Notes: generated by a model not told the origin, from the sequence alone. DNA of 64,000 bases from Closterium sp. NIES-65 (GCA_948144175.1 CANXME010002537.1:124001-188000), one strand, 5' to 3'; counted from the first letter of the stretch, positions 10,313-18,982 are shown. Numbers and translations: made by a program.

Positions 10313-10996
10313 TCCTTTTCCCGTCTCCCGTCGCGGCTCCTTCGGGGGCCGCACCTGGGGGGTGGCGAGTAGGGGGTGGCGAGTATGGGGGTGGCAGCTG
10401 TGCATTCCTCCCTTTGCTCCTCCTCCTCCTTCGTCTCCCACTGCTGCAGCTGACGCTGAGGGGGGTGGATGAGTGGGAGACTGGGGTTTAGGGTTTAAGG
10501 GGGGTGCGTGGGAGTGGAGCTAGCGGTGTAGCAGTGGGTGTGTGCCAGGGGGAGTGGGACAGTTTGGGGAAGCTGAATGGAGGTTGCCGTCGTGTCGCCA
10601 GCAGCACCTGTATTCCAGGGACTTCGTCCGGTAGCCCAGTCGTAGCCAGCTGTGCCAGCCGCCCGTGGGTCCGTTGCTCGTCTGCCGCTACTTTAGCCGC
10701 GGGGCCAGTTACTCCAGTATTCCGGAGCGTTGTTCCGGTAGCCGCTGTGCCAGTGTGCCTCCTGTTGCCCGTGTGTCTGCAGCTTCATCCGTCGCCTCCT
10801 ATCTCCTCTCCTCTCACTCTCTCTCCTCCTCCTCACTTGCCCGTTGTGACTACCACTAGCTTTGCTCATAATTGTTAACTTTAAACTATTGCTTCTTGAA
10901 CTTGTGCTCAGAATGTGTGGTGACATTGTGATCCACCCTGAGCTTGTACGGCTTTGCTTGCTCTGCTGATTACACCCCACTTTGGCTATGGGGGTG

Positions 10997-11124
10997 TGTC
11001 AGAATGTTATCTTATGCTCTAGCCTGTAGTGGGGTGCTCTACAGCGAGTACAACCCTTCTAGGGTTTCCTATTTGTATCCCCATTCTTGCTAGTGCAGTT
11101 CTCTTCTCTCTTCAAACTTTCACA
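10997..11124 (+). repeat. 3' LTR of TE-A
   Basis: 128 bp, preceded by the polypurine tract and followed by the GAGTG target duplication. Confidence 0.9.
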
Positions 11125-11129
11125 GAGTG

Positions 11130-12565
11130 CACTCCCGACACAAGTCTGAGGCTCAGCCTACACCCCTAAAAACTGGCTGAAATTTCAGCGGTTACAATAA
11201 AAAAAACTCTGAAAAATCAGAGAAGGTACATAAAAAAAAACTTACAGTTCAGACCAGGTACCAAAAAAAAGTCTGAATGGACGCTGAATCAGCGTAAAAA
11301 GTCTGATATCTAGGGCACTGGATATGAGTGAAACAGTAGTTAAAAGCAAGTACATAGGGCTAGCTTCACCCTGGATATAAGCGCAGGTGCGCTTATAATA
11401 GAACATTGTTTTTTAGGGAGGTGCGCTTATTATTGAGTCACTTGTATAAGCGCAAGCACTTGTAATATGTAAAAAATGAAATTGGCTTGAAACCATACTA
11501 AATTGAAGCACGTAGTAAGGCAGGCTAATACAGCCGACCATGCATTACGTCGGATCGTGCATGAATTCCAGGCGAAAACGGCAACGCGTTTCGGTTTCCC
11601 ACCCCGCTCTTTTTTCTAGAAGCATCGCACCTACCAGCGATGACGCAAAACTTGCCGTGCGGCCCAATCACATCGGCATGCACTGTGTGGCATGTGCATT
11701 TCATCTGAACCCTCTTGAAGGGGTCCAGGCGATTCCCTGTCAGCGCAGCTATTATGCTGCCATGCAGAGTCCTCTACGGCTTGAGGCAGGGGCTTCCGCA
11801 TGTCATTGACGAGGGTTTCAAGCAGCCACACCGAAGGAGTCCCCTCCATTTTCCGTCTCTTCACCCCACTTTCAAAAATTTTTTTTTTTTCCATTCGGTT
11901 TTATTTTCTAGCCCAACAGGTTGGCGAAACCATGGCGGGATTCACCGGGACCCACTTCCTCTTTAAGAAGAAACTGAAGCGCGCGTGGCGATTAGACGAC
12001 AACGGCTGGTATACCCGTGAGCCTCCACAGCCTCCCGAGCCACCAGCGCCTCTAGCGCCGCGTGCACCGCCTGCTCTCCTCCTGTTCCTCCCGCTCATCC
12101 TGCTCCTCCGGCACGGCCTATTAACTCTTATGCGTATAAGGACAATTTGCTGTGCTCCAGGTCCTACTGCCAGCAACTTTCGACGAGTAGCTGTCTGAAC
12201 AAGAGTCCAACAAGCCCCCCAATGTGTACGTCGTAGCTTCACCGCCGGCACCACGATGGGGACAGCCCCAAGACTGCACGTGGGACGATGTTGCCGCCAA
12301 CGACCAGCCCCGTGGCGACGGTGAAACAGGCACCAAGCTGGCACAGAGGCGGACGTGTTCCTAGAGGGCGGTGCCAGCGCTGTGGACGTCGACGGCGTAG
12401 AGTCTTGGTGGCGCGATGCCCCATGTGAGAAGATGCAAATTCCTACATATCCGCCAATAAACAAAATCGTCCCCACCCTTCTGTTGAGAACCTGGATGCC
12501 CGCCCTCCCCTACCCCAGGCATTAGCCGTCACAACTTAAGGGCGTGTCTTGCAAGATGTAGTTTG
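11130..12565. other. no gene recognised; palindromic A+T-rich DNA then unknown sequence
   Basis: 11140-11320 has several small palindromes (CTGAAATTTCAG, CGCTGAATCAGCG). 11377-11396 is a 9-bp-arm hairpin, ATAAGCGCA-GG-TGCGCTTAT, with related arms at about 11421-11460. A frame at about 11930-12198 starts MAGFTGTHFLFKKKLKRAWR after a pyrimidine-rich, AG-ending stretch and could be an exon, but I recognise no family and no continuation. Confidence 0.4.
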
Positions 12566-12706
12566 TGTCAGTAGAGCTACACTGTGAGATCCCGATCGAT
12601 CCTAGGGGGGGTTACAGGCGCGGTTGCCTGAGGGGTTATGGGCGCACTGACCCGCTACTGAAACAAGCCCTTTTATCCCAATGGTCTAGTGGTTGGGATT
12701 CTGACA
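12566..12706 (+). repeat. 5' LTR of TE-B
   Basis: 141 bp; it differs from the 3' LTR at one position (CCTGAGGGG/CCTGGGGGG). Its 3' end contains a tRNA-Glu-like D-arm sequence, GGTCTAGTGGTTGGGATTC. Confidence 0.92.
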
Positions 12707-12736
12707 TGGTATCAGAGCGGTCTCGGGTTCGAATCC
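12682..12736 (+). promoter_or_regulatory. tRNA-like Pol III A box and B box across the LTR/PBS junction
   Basis: TGGTCTAGTGG (12682-12692) matches a tRNA A box and GGTTCGAATCC (12726-12736) a B box; their starts are 44 nt apart, as in tRNA-Glu. Between them TCTGA/TCAGA (12700-12704 and 12712-12716) can form a 5-bp stem with a 7-nt loop, like an anticodon arm. The acceptor stem does not pair, so this is not a tRNA gene but a possible internal Pol III promoter or tRNA-derived segment. Confidence 0.55.
12707..12718 (+). other. primer-binding site of TE-B
   Basis: TGGTATCAGAGC directly follows the 5' LTR and is the standard 12-nt complement to the 3' end of initiator tRNA-Met used by copia-type elements. 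Confidence 0.9.
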
Positions 12737-12799
12737 CGGTGTATGCACATGTTGGCCGTTGCCACTGTGCTCAGTCCTGGGCCTCCCAGTGTGGGGGGG

Positions 12800-12940
12800 T
12801 GTCAGTAGAGCTACACTGTGAGATCCCGATCGATCCTAGGGGGGGTTACAGGCGCGGTTGCCTGGGGGGTTATGGGCGCACTGACCCGCTACTGAAACAA
12901 GCCCTTTTATCCCAATGGTCTAGTGGTTGGGATTCTGACA
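12800..12940 (+). repeat. 3' LTR of TE-B
   Basis: 141 bp, followed directly by the GTTTG target duplication. Confidence 0.92.
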
Positions 12941-13255
12941 GTTTGGCCATCTACCGAACTAATACATAATTATGATTCTTCACAAACTGCTGCCTGCATG
13001 TACAGAAAATGATTTGTGTTTGCCTGACACGAATCCACTTTCTGCCGCCTTTGTGAATCGAACTGAGTACCAGCTTGACCACATGGTCGTGAGCGATAAC
13101 CACCCGCCCTACAGAATTAGTGTTTAATCTGGCAAAAATTACCCACGCCTGCGCTACAAGGAAATTCGCGGGTTGATATCGCAAATGTCGAAATTCGGCT
13201 AACACATACTGCAAACCTCCAAATGCACTTGTACGTGTTCTGTACTAGTGTGCAC
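12941..13255. other. no gene recognised
   Basis: Single-copy-looking sequence between TE-B and TE-C, with no frame of note. Confidence 0.5.
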
Positions 13256-13260
13256 GGCAC

Positions 13261-13392
13261 TGTCAAACATTATATATGTTGTGTTAGTTTAGGCTACAGT
13301 GGGTTAGCCTATAGGGGGTACACAATTCTAGGGTTAGGTACTTGTACTCATTTCACTGCTAGTTCACCCATTCCTGTTCAGTGATTTCAACA
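13261..13392 (+). repeat. 5' LTR of TE-C
   Basis: 132 bp, starting TGTCAAAC and ending TTCAACA. Confidence 0.92.
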
Positions 13393-13479
13393 TGGTATAG
13401 AGCAGGTCCTTCCTAGGACCGAAATTTTCTAAGGGCCCACCACTACGTAACTACCTACCTACCTACCTACCTGTGCCCT

Positions 13480-14350
13480 AGGGCGCCTCGGCGTGTCACG
13501 CCCCTAGAGGCCCCTCTTGACGGCCCCGCGCTAGCCCCGTTCAAGCCCCGTCGGCCCCACGCCCGCTCTCCCTAGCGGCCCCGTTCAGGCCCCGTCGGCC
13601 CCTTTAAGGCCCCGTTCAGGCCCCGCGCTAGCCCCGTTCAGGCCCCGTCGGCCCCGTTTCAGGCCCCGTCGGCCCCGCGCTAGCCCCTCTTAGGCCCCGT
13701 CGGCCCGCGCTAGCCCCGTTTCAGGCCCCGTCGGCCCCATTTCAGGCCCCGTCGGCCCCGCGCTAGCCCCTCTCAGGCCCCGTCGGCCCGCGCTAGCCCC
13801 GTTTTAGGCCTCGTCGGCCCCACGCTAGCCCCTCTCAGGCCCCGTCGGCCCGCGCTAGCCCCGTTTCAGGCCCCGTCGGCCCCGCGCTAGCCCCTCTCAG
13901 GCCCCGTCGGCCCCACGCTAGCCCCATTCAGGCCCCGATCGGGCCCGCGCTAGCCCCGCTTCCGGCCCCGTCGGCCCCGTTTCAGGCCCCGTCGGCCCCG
14001 CGCTAGCCCCGTTCAGGCCCCGTCGGCCCCTTGCTAGCCCCGTCCGCCCCTTGCTAGCCCCGTCAAGGCCCCGTTTGGCCCCGCGCTAGCCCCGCTCAGG
14101 CCCCGATCGGCCCCGCGCTCGCCCCTCTAGGGCCCCAACCGGCCCCATGCCGACCTCGCCGACCCGTGCCCACCACCTAGAGGCCCCGGGCGGCCCGTTC
14201 CCGCCGCAGCACACGAGGGAGAGCGGGCGGCCCGTCCCCGCCGTGACCCGAGCCGCGCGCCCCGAGCCGAGCCGCGCGCCCCGAGCCGAGCCGCGCGCCC
14301 TGAACCGAGCCGCGCCACCCAGCCGAGCCGCGACCCGACCTGAACCGAGC
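13480..14350 (+). repeat. two-part GC-rich leader repeats of TE-C
   Basis: 13500-14130 is made of variants of CAGGCCCCGTCGGCCCC and CGCGCTAGCCCC in irregular tandem. 14240-14350 switches to repeats of CCGAGCCGAGCCGCG directly before the gag start. The same order of two repeat types precedes gag in the other high-GC elements here. Confidence 0.8.
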
Positions 14351-14423
14351 CGCACCGCCCTGCCCTACCTGGTTCGTCCTACGTGCCTCTCCTACTGCTA
14401 CTGCTACTATTTCTACTGTTCCT

Positions 14424-17400
14424 ATGGCTAGCCCACAGGTTCTCGTGTTCGATGCTGAGGGCCGCCCTGTGAAGTTTGACACCTGGCTCGATGACCTGCA
14501 CCTCTACCTACAGCTCACAGCCAAGGATGACATCTCACTGTACGATCACGCCCTAGGCCATGTCACTACCCCTGCTGCTACTGCTGACAGCACTGCTCGC
14601 TCACAGTGGCAGACTCGTGATGCCCACGCTCGCTTCGCCATTCGCAACTCCCTGCCGATAGACGAACGCGAGCACTTTGGTCAGCACAAGACTGCACAGG
14701 CACTGTACACAGCTGTAGTTGCTCGCTACTCCTCACCTGCCTCTGCCGCACTAGGCCGTCTCTCCCTCCCCTACCTGTTTCCCGACCTGGCCTCCTTTCA
14801 CACAGTCGCTGACCTCATCACGCACCTCCGTACTAGTGAGGCCCGCTTCCGTGCCGCCATGCCTGCTGAGTTCCTTGCCACGCACCCCCCTCCACTCTGG
14901 CTCACTCTCTACCACCTAGTCACCCGCCTCCCTGACACACTGCGTGCTGTCAGGGACCACTTCCTAGCTCGTTGCCCCACTGAGCTCACCATTGCCCTCC
15001 TCGAGAAGGAGCTACTTGCAGCTGAGACTAGCATAGTCGTTGTAGGTGCCTCTCGTGGCGACCCCCGTACCTCGTTCTTTGAGGGGTGTTCTCCTTCCCC
15101 CCTTCTTCCCTCTGTCGCCTCTGCTGCTGCTGTCGACCTTCTTGGTACAGAGAAGGTCGGCACTGCGTCTGCCTCGAGCGGACGCCGCAGCGGCAAGGGC
15201 AAAGGGGGCAAGGGTGGTGGCGGTGACGGCGGGGGAGGCGGCGGTGGGGGCGGTGGAGGCAGTGGGGGTGGTGGCTCGGCTGGAGGGGCGAGTGGTAGCG
15301 GTGGGGGTGGTGGCGGCAGCGGCGGGGGAGGTGGCAGGAGTGGAGGCGGCGGTTGGGGTGGCGGTGGACGAGGCGGCGGCAGGGGTTGGGGTGGTCGAGG
15401 AGGTGGCACCGGTGGTGGTGGCCGTGGAGGCACTGGCGGTGGCCAGGGCCAGCAGCACACTCCCTCGCCCCAGGAGGTCCGTGAGTGGTACTCTCAGCAC
15501 GGGGGTGGGGGTGGTCTTAGCTGCACGTACGTCATTCGCACTAGTGACCGCAGTGGTCAGCAGTGTGGACGACCGCACGCCACACAGCGCTGCTTCTCTC
15601 GTCTCGACGACGCTTGGCGTGTTCAGTTCCCTCAGGCCACTGAGCTGCCCCGCTGGCTTGATCTCCTGAAGAAGGGGATTGATATCTATGCTCTAGACTT
15701 TGATGCTATTCTATCTGCCATGTATGTGATGTCTACTAGTGGAGAGGGTGCTGAGTACTTGTGTGTGCCGCCCGACCCGGGCATTAGGGCCAGTGCGTCT
15801 GCCGCTCCAGGTACTCGCATGTCGGCTACCCCAGGTGCTGGTGAGGCTGCTGCTCTCGGTGCTCGTGTGTCTCCCCCCCTTGGTACTGCGTCGACTGCCG
15901 CACTGCACACCTTCACACTGGACTCAGGTGCTTCTTTCTGCTTCTTTCGTGACCGCACTGCCCTTGAGCCGCTTGCTCGGCCAGTTGCTGTCTCCCTTGC
16001 TGACCCCTCTGGGGGTCCGGTCATTGCGACCTCTTCCACTGTCCTTCCCTGCCCTGCGGTCCCGTCGGGCACACTGTCAGGTCTCCACCTCCCCTCGTTC
16101 TCTACGAACTTGGTGGCAGGATGTGCACTCCAGGACGGGGGTGTTCACCAGTTCACCCCTGCCTACGAGCGCGTGACACACTGCACGTGTGCTCGTACGG
16201 GCCGTCACTTGGTTACCTTCACTCGGCAGCCGGGGTCGGACCTGTACACACTGACTACTGAGTCCCCTCAGGTTGCTGCGACTGTGTCCGCGTCCGCGTC
16301 AGGTCAGCTATCCGCCCCCTGCTCGTGTCGCTCTTTGGCACACGAGACTGTCCTCTGGCACCACCGCCTTGGCCACCCGTCTCTGCAGCGGCTTCGTGCC
16401 ATGCACTCCCGGTACCTTGTCTCTGGCCTGCCCAGGGTCCTTCCTGCCCTCCCACCCTCGCCTGCTCCTACCTGTCTCCCCTGCGTCGAGGGACGGCAGC
16501 GCGCCGCTCCTCACTCCTCCTCGTTCCCCCCGACGACTGCTCCCTTGCAGACACTCCACATGGACGTGTGGGGCCCAGCCCGCGTCCGTGGTCAGGGTCA
16601 GGAGAGGTACTTCCTGATAGTTGTTGACGACTACTCGCGCTACACCTCGGTCTTCCCCTTGCGCACCAAGGGTGAGGTCCCTGATGTCTTGATCCCTTGG
16701 ATCCGCAGAGCCCGTCTCCAGCTCAGCGAGCGTTTTCACTCGGACTTTCCTGTCCTGCGCTTGCACTCTGACAGAGGTGGTGAGTTCTCCTCCGACCTCT
16801 TGGCAGCCTACTGTGCTGAGCACGGCATTGAGCAGTCGTTCACGCTTCCGGCTTCTCCACAGCAGAATGGGGTTGCGGAGCGCCGCATTGGCCTGGTCAT
16901 GGAGGTCGCCCGTACCTCCTTGATCCATGCGGCTGCCCCCCACTTTCTGTGGCCGTTTGCGGTCCGGTACGCTACGCATCAGCTCAACCTCTGGCCCCGT
17001 GTCTCCTTGCCGGAGACCTCGCCCACGCTGCTGTGGACGGGGGAGGTTGGCGATGCGTCGCGTTTTTGGGTCTGGGGATCTCGAGCTTTTGTCCGCGATT
17101 CGTCTGCGGACAAGCTCTCCTCCCGTGCTGTTCCCTGTGTCTTCCTCGGCTTTGTCCCGGACGCGTCTGGTTGGCAGTTTTACCACGTCACCTCGCGCCG
17201 AGTCTTGCCCTCCCAGGACGTCACTTTTGACGAGTCCGTCTCCTACTACCGCCTCTTCCCCTACCGCACTGCCCCGCTCCCCCCCCCGCCTCTCTTCCTC
17301 GCGCCAGGTGCTGCTGTTGCAGACCCCCTCCCCCCTCAGGGTGCCGCTCCCTCAGGTGTGTCTCAGGTAGACCCGGTTGAGCCTGTTGAGGTAGACGTCG

Positions 17401-18974
17401 ACTCTCGTCCTGCTGGGGGTGCTGAGCCTGGGGGTGCTGAGCCTGGGGGTGTGGAGCCTGGGGGTGTGGAGCCTGGGGGTGTGGAGCCTGGGGGTGTGGA
17501 GCCTGGGGGTGTGGAGCCTGGGGGTGTGGAGCTTGAGGGTGCTGAGCTTGGGGGTGTGGAGCCTCGTGGTGCTGAGCTGCGGAGTCTGGAGTCTGGGGGT
17601 TCTGAGTCTGGAGGTACTAGGCCTGGGAGTCCTGCACCTGGAGTAGCCCTCTCCTCGGAGCAGCTGCGTGCGTGGTACTTAGAGTACTGCAGCCTCCGGA
17701 GAGGTACCGCTCGAGCCGGACGTACTACTGGGACTGGTGCTAGTGCTTCTTCTCCCGTTCGGGAGCTCCCCTCCCGCGAGCGGATCCGTGAGTGGTACGA
17801 GCGGCGCTGCACTCTTCGGAGTGGCGTGCCTCATGTTACGGACCCCGCTACTGTTGGAGCTGCTGCTGGTGCTGAGGACCCGAGCGTTGGAGCTACTGCT
17901 GGTGTTGAGGACCTGGGCGTTGGAGCTGCTGCTGGTGCTGAGGACCCGGGCGTTGGAGCCGCTGCTAGTGCTGAGGACCCGGGCGTTGGAGCTGCTGCTG
18001 GTGCTGAGGACCCAGGCGTTGGAGCCGCTGCTGGTGCTGAGGACCCGGGCGTTGGAGCTGCTGCTGGTGCTGAGGACCCAGGCCTTGGAGCTGCCGCTGG
18101 TGCTGCGGACCCGGGTGTTGGAGCTGCTACTGGTGCTGAGGACCCGGGAGTTGGAGCTGCCGCTGGTGCTGAGGACGTGGGCGCTGGAGCTGCTGCTGGT
18201 GCTGCGGACCCTGGTGCGGGTGTCCCTGCTGGCTCTGGTGTCGCTGCTCGGTCTCGGCCGTACTTTGTTCCACTCCTTCAGCAGGTTCTTGGTCAGCTTC
18301 CTCCTCCTTTTCCTCCTCCCTCCTTAGCGTGTCCTCCGCCTGTCCAGCTGCAGTCGGCGTTACCGTCTGCCTCCTCTCTCCCTGGTCCTGCTCCTTACAC
18401 TGGTCCGACTGGATGTCTTACTGAGCGGCGTGAGCCTACGTCTCGTCCTATGTCGCCTGAGTCTCGTCCTGAGTCGCCTGTCCGCACTGCTCTCTCTAGT
18501 ACTCGTGTCCAGCGTCAGCGTCTTCCTACTGTCCCAGGCACTCACCGGATAGCGCTTCGTCCGTCCACTGCTCCACAGCGTTTCCCACTGCCGTCTCCTC
18601 CTGCTTCCTCTCTTCCTGCTCTTGCTGACCCTGGGTCAGACTCTCTTCGTGCTACCAGTCCTACTGTCACGCGTCTCCTGGCTACTGTTGTCACTGACCC
18701 TTCCTTTGAGTCTGCTGCTACGTCTGCCTTAGTTGCTGAGCTTGTCGACTTTGCTGCTCGCTGTCGTCTAGACTATGCTGCTAGCCTAGTTGCTGAGTCT
18801 GAGTCTGTCTGTCCTCCGTCCGTCGGGGGTGAGTGTGCTCTTGGCACTGACGTCCTTGAGGACAGGCACGAGGAGTTTGAGTGCTTTGCTGCCGCTTTGC
18901 CCCATCTCGTGTCCATGCTTGTTGCCCCTGAGGGAGACCCGGATGCACCAGACATCCCGACCCCACGCTCTTAG
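14424..18974 (+). CDS. TE-C Gag-protease-integrase part of the polyprotein
   Basis: The start MASPQVLVFDAEG matches the starts in TE-E, TE-F and TE-G. Residues 1-215 are a UBN2-like gag. About 252-340 are glycine-rich. PSPQEVREWY (about 347) is followed by a Cys-x13-Cys-x3-His-x4-Cys motif (about 366-389). The protease site is LDSGA (about 499). Integrase has [10 protein letters not shown] (about 643) and the catalytic Asp, Asp and Glu in [16 protein letters not shown] and QQNGVAERR (about 711-818). A long linker of EPGGV and AEDPGVGAAAG repeats follows (about 990-1270). The frame ends at 18972-18974 because one base is missing: TCTTAGCAGAGG stands where relatives read TCTTACGCAGAGG. Without that loss, RT would follow in frame. 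Confidence 0.9.
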   Translation: MASPQVLVFDAEGRPVKFDTWLDDLHLYLQLTAKDDISLYDHALGHVTTPAATADSTARSQWQTRDAHARFAIRNSLPIDEREHFGQHKTAQALYTAVVARYSSPASAALGRLSLPYLFPDLASFHTVADLITHLRTSEARFRAAMPAEFLATHPPPLWLTLYHLVTRLPDTLRAVRDHFLARCPTELTIALLEKELLAAETSIVVVGASRGDPRTSFFEGCSPSPLLPSVASAAAVDLLGTEKVGTASASSGRRSGKGKGGKGGGGDGGGGGGGGGGGSGGGGSAGGASGSGGGGGGSGGGGGRSGGGGWGGGGRGGGRGWGGRGGGTGGGGRGGTGGGQGQQHTPSPQEVREWYSQHGGGGGLSCTYVIRTSDRSGQQCGRPHATQRCFSRLDDAWRVQFPQATELPRWLDLLKKGIDIYALDFDAILSAMYVMSTSGEGAEYLCVPPDPGIRASASAAPGTRMSATPGAGEAAALGARVSPPLGTASTAALHTFTLDSGASFCFFRDRTALEPLARPVAVSLADPSGGPVIATSSTVLPCPAVPSGTLSGLHLPSFSTNLVAGCALQDGGVHQFTPAYERVTHCTCARTGRHLVTFTRQPGSDLYTLTTESPQVAATVSASASGQLSAPCSCRSLAHETVLWHHRLGHPSLQRLRAMHSRYLVSGLPRVLPALPPSPAPTCLPCVEGRQRAAPHSSSFPPTTAPLQTLHMDVWGPARVRGQGQERYFLIVVDDYSRYTSVFPLRTKGEVPDVLIPWIRRARLQLSERFHSDFPVLRLHSDRGGEFSSDLLAAYCAEHGIEQSFTLPASPQQNGVAERRIGLVMEVARTSLIHAAAPHFLWPFAVRYATHQLNLWPRVSLPETSPTLLWTGEVGDASRFWVWGSRAFVRDSSADKLSSRAVPCVFLGFVPDASGWQFYHVTSRRVLPSQDVTFDESVSYYRLFPYRTAPLPPPPLFLAPGAAVADPLPPQGAAPSGVSQVDPVEPVEVDVDSRPAGGAEPGGAEPGGVEPGGVEPGGVEPGGVEPGGVEPGGVELEGAELGGVEPRGAELRSLESGGSESGGTRPGSPAPGVALSSEQLRAWYLEYCSLRRGTARAGRTTGTGASASSPVRELPSRERIREWYERRCTLRSGVPHVTDPATVGAAAGAEDPSVGATAGVEDLGVGAAAGAEDPGVGAAASAEDPGVGAAAGAEDPGVGAAAGAEDPGVGAAAGAEDPGLGAAAGAADPGVGAATGAEDPGVGAAAGAEDVGAGAAAGAADPGAGVPAGSGVAARSRPYFVPLLQQVLGQLPPPFPPPSLACPPPVQLQSALPSASSLPGPAPYTGPTGCLTERREPTSRPMSPESRPESPVRTALSSTRVQRQRLPTVPGTHRIALRPSTAPQRFPLPSPPASSLPALADPGSDSLRATSPTVTRLLATVVTDPSFESAATSALVAELVDFAARCRLDYAASLVAESESVCPPSVGGECALGTDVLEDRHEEFECFAAALPHLVSMLVAPEGDPDAPDIPTPRS
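17410..18225 (+). repeat. in-frame minisatellites in the integrase-RT linker of TE-C
   Basis: 17410-17560 repeats a 15-bp unit (GGGGGTGTGGAGCCT, encoding GVEPG). 17855-18225 repeats a 33-bp unit (encoding VGAAAGAEDPG) about eleven times with small changes. Both keep the reading frame. Equivalent PGGAE-type repeats sit at this place in the related elements. Confidence 0.85.
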
Positions 18975-18982
18975 CAGAGGCG

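Larger units (their letters stand above)
9461..11124 (+). mobile_element. TE-A: non-autonomous copia-type LTR retrotransposon
   Basis: Near-identical LTRs (9461-9590 and 10997-11124) start TGTCAG and end TTTCACA; both flanks carry GAGTG (9456-9460 and 11125-11129). After the left LTR comes TGCTATCAGAGCAGG (9591), a primer-binding site close to the initiator-tRNA-Met type. Before the right LTR is CTATGGGGGTG, a polypurine tract. The 1.4-kb interior has no gag, protease, integrase or RT. It has only a GC-rich repeat leader and the 3' tail shared with the coding copia elements (GTGCTCAGAATGTGTGGTGA; GATCCACCCTGAGCTTG), so it probably relies on their proteins. Confidence 0.9.
12566..12940 (+). 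mobile_element. TE-B: TRIM-type miniature LTR retrotransposon
   Basis: Two 141-bp direct repeats (12566-12706 and 12800-12940, one mismatch) begin TGTCAG, end CTGACA and are flanked by GTTTG (12561-12565 and 12941-12945). The 93-bp interior starts with TGGTATCAGAGC, an exact initiator-tRNA-Met-type primer-binding site, and ends with GTGTGGGGGGG, a polypurine tract. There is no coding capacity. Size and layout match terminal-repeat retrotransposons in miniature. Confidence 0.92.

Noticed and set aside
9493..10491. 332-residue ORF in the TE-A interior
   Set aside because: Pro/Ala/Arg-rich translation of GC-rich tandem repeats, starting inside the LTR; all three frames are open there because of base composition.
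10481..10497. Telomere repeat (GGTTTAGGGTTTA) inside TE-A
   Set aside because: Only about two units of a plant-type repeat; not enough for an interstitial telomere array.
12675..12750. A true tRNA gene at the TE-B junction
   Set aside because: A box, B box and an anticodon-like hairpin are present, but the acceptor ends do not pair and the sequence spans an LTR boundary.
14909..15578. Proline-rich and Thr/Ala-rich minus-strand ORFs opposite the glycine-rich gag tract
   Set aside because: Complement of GGN repeats; the same shadows occur opposite each gag in the window.
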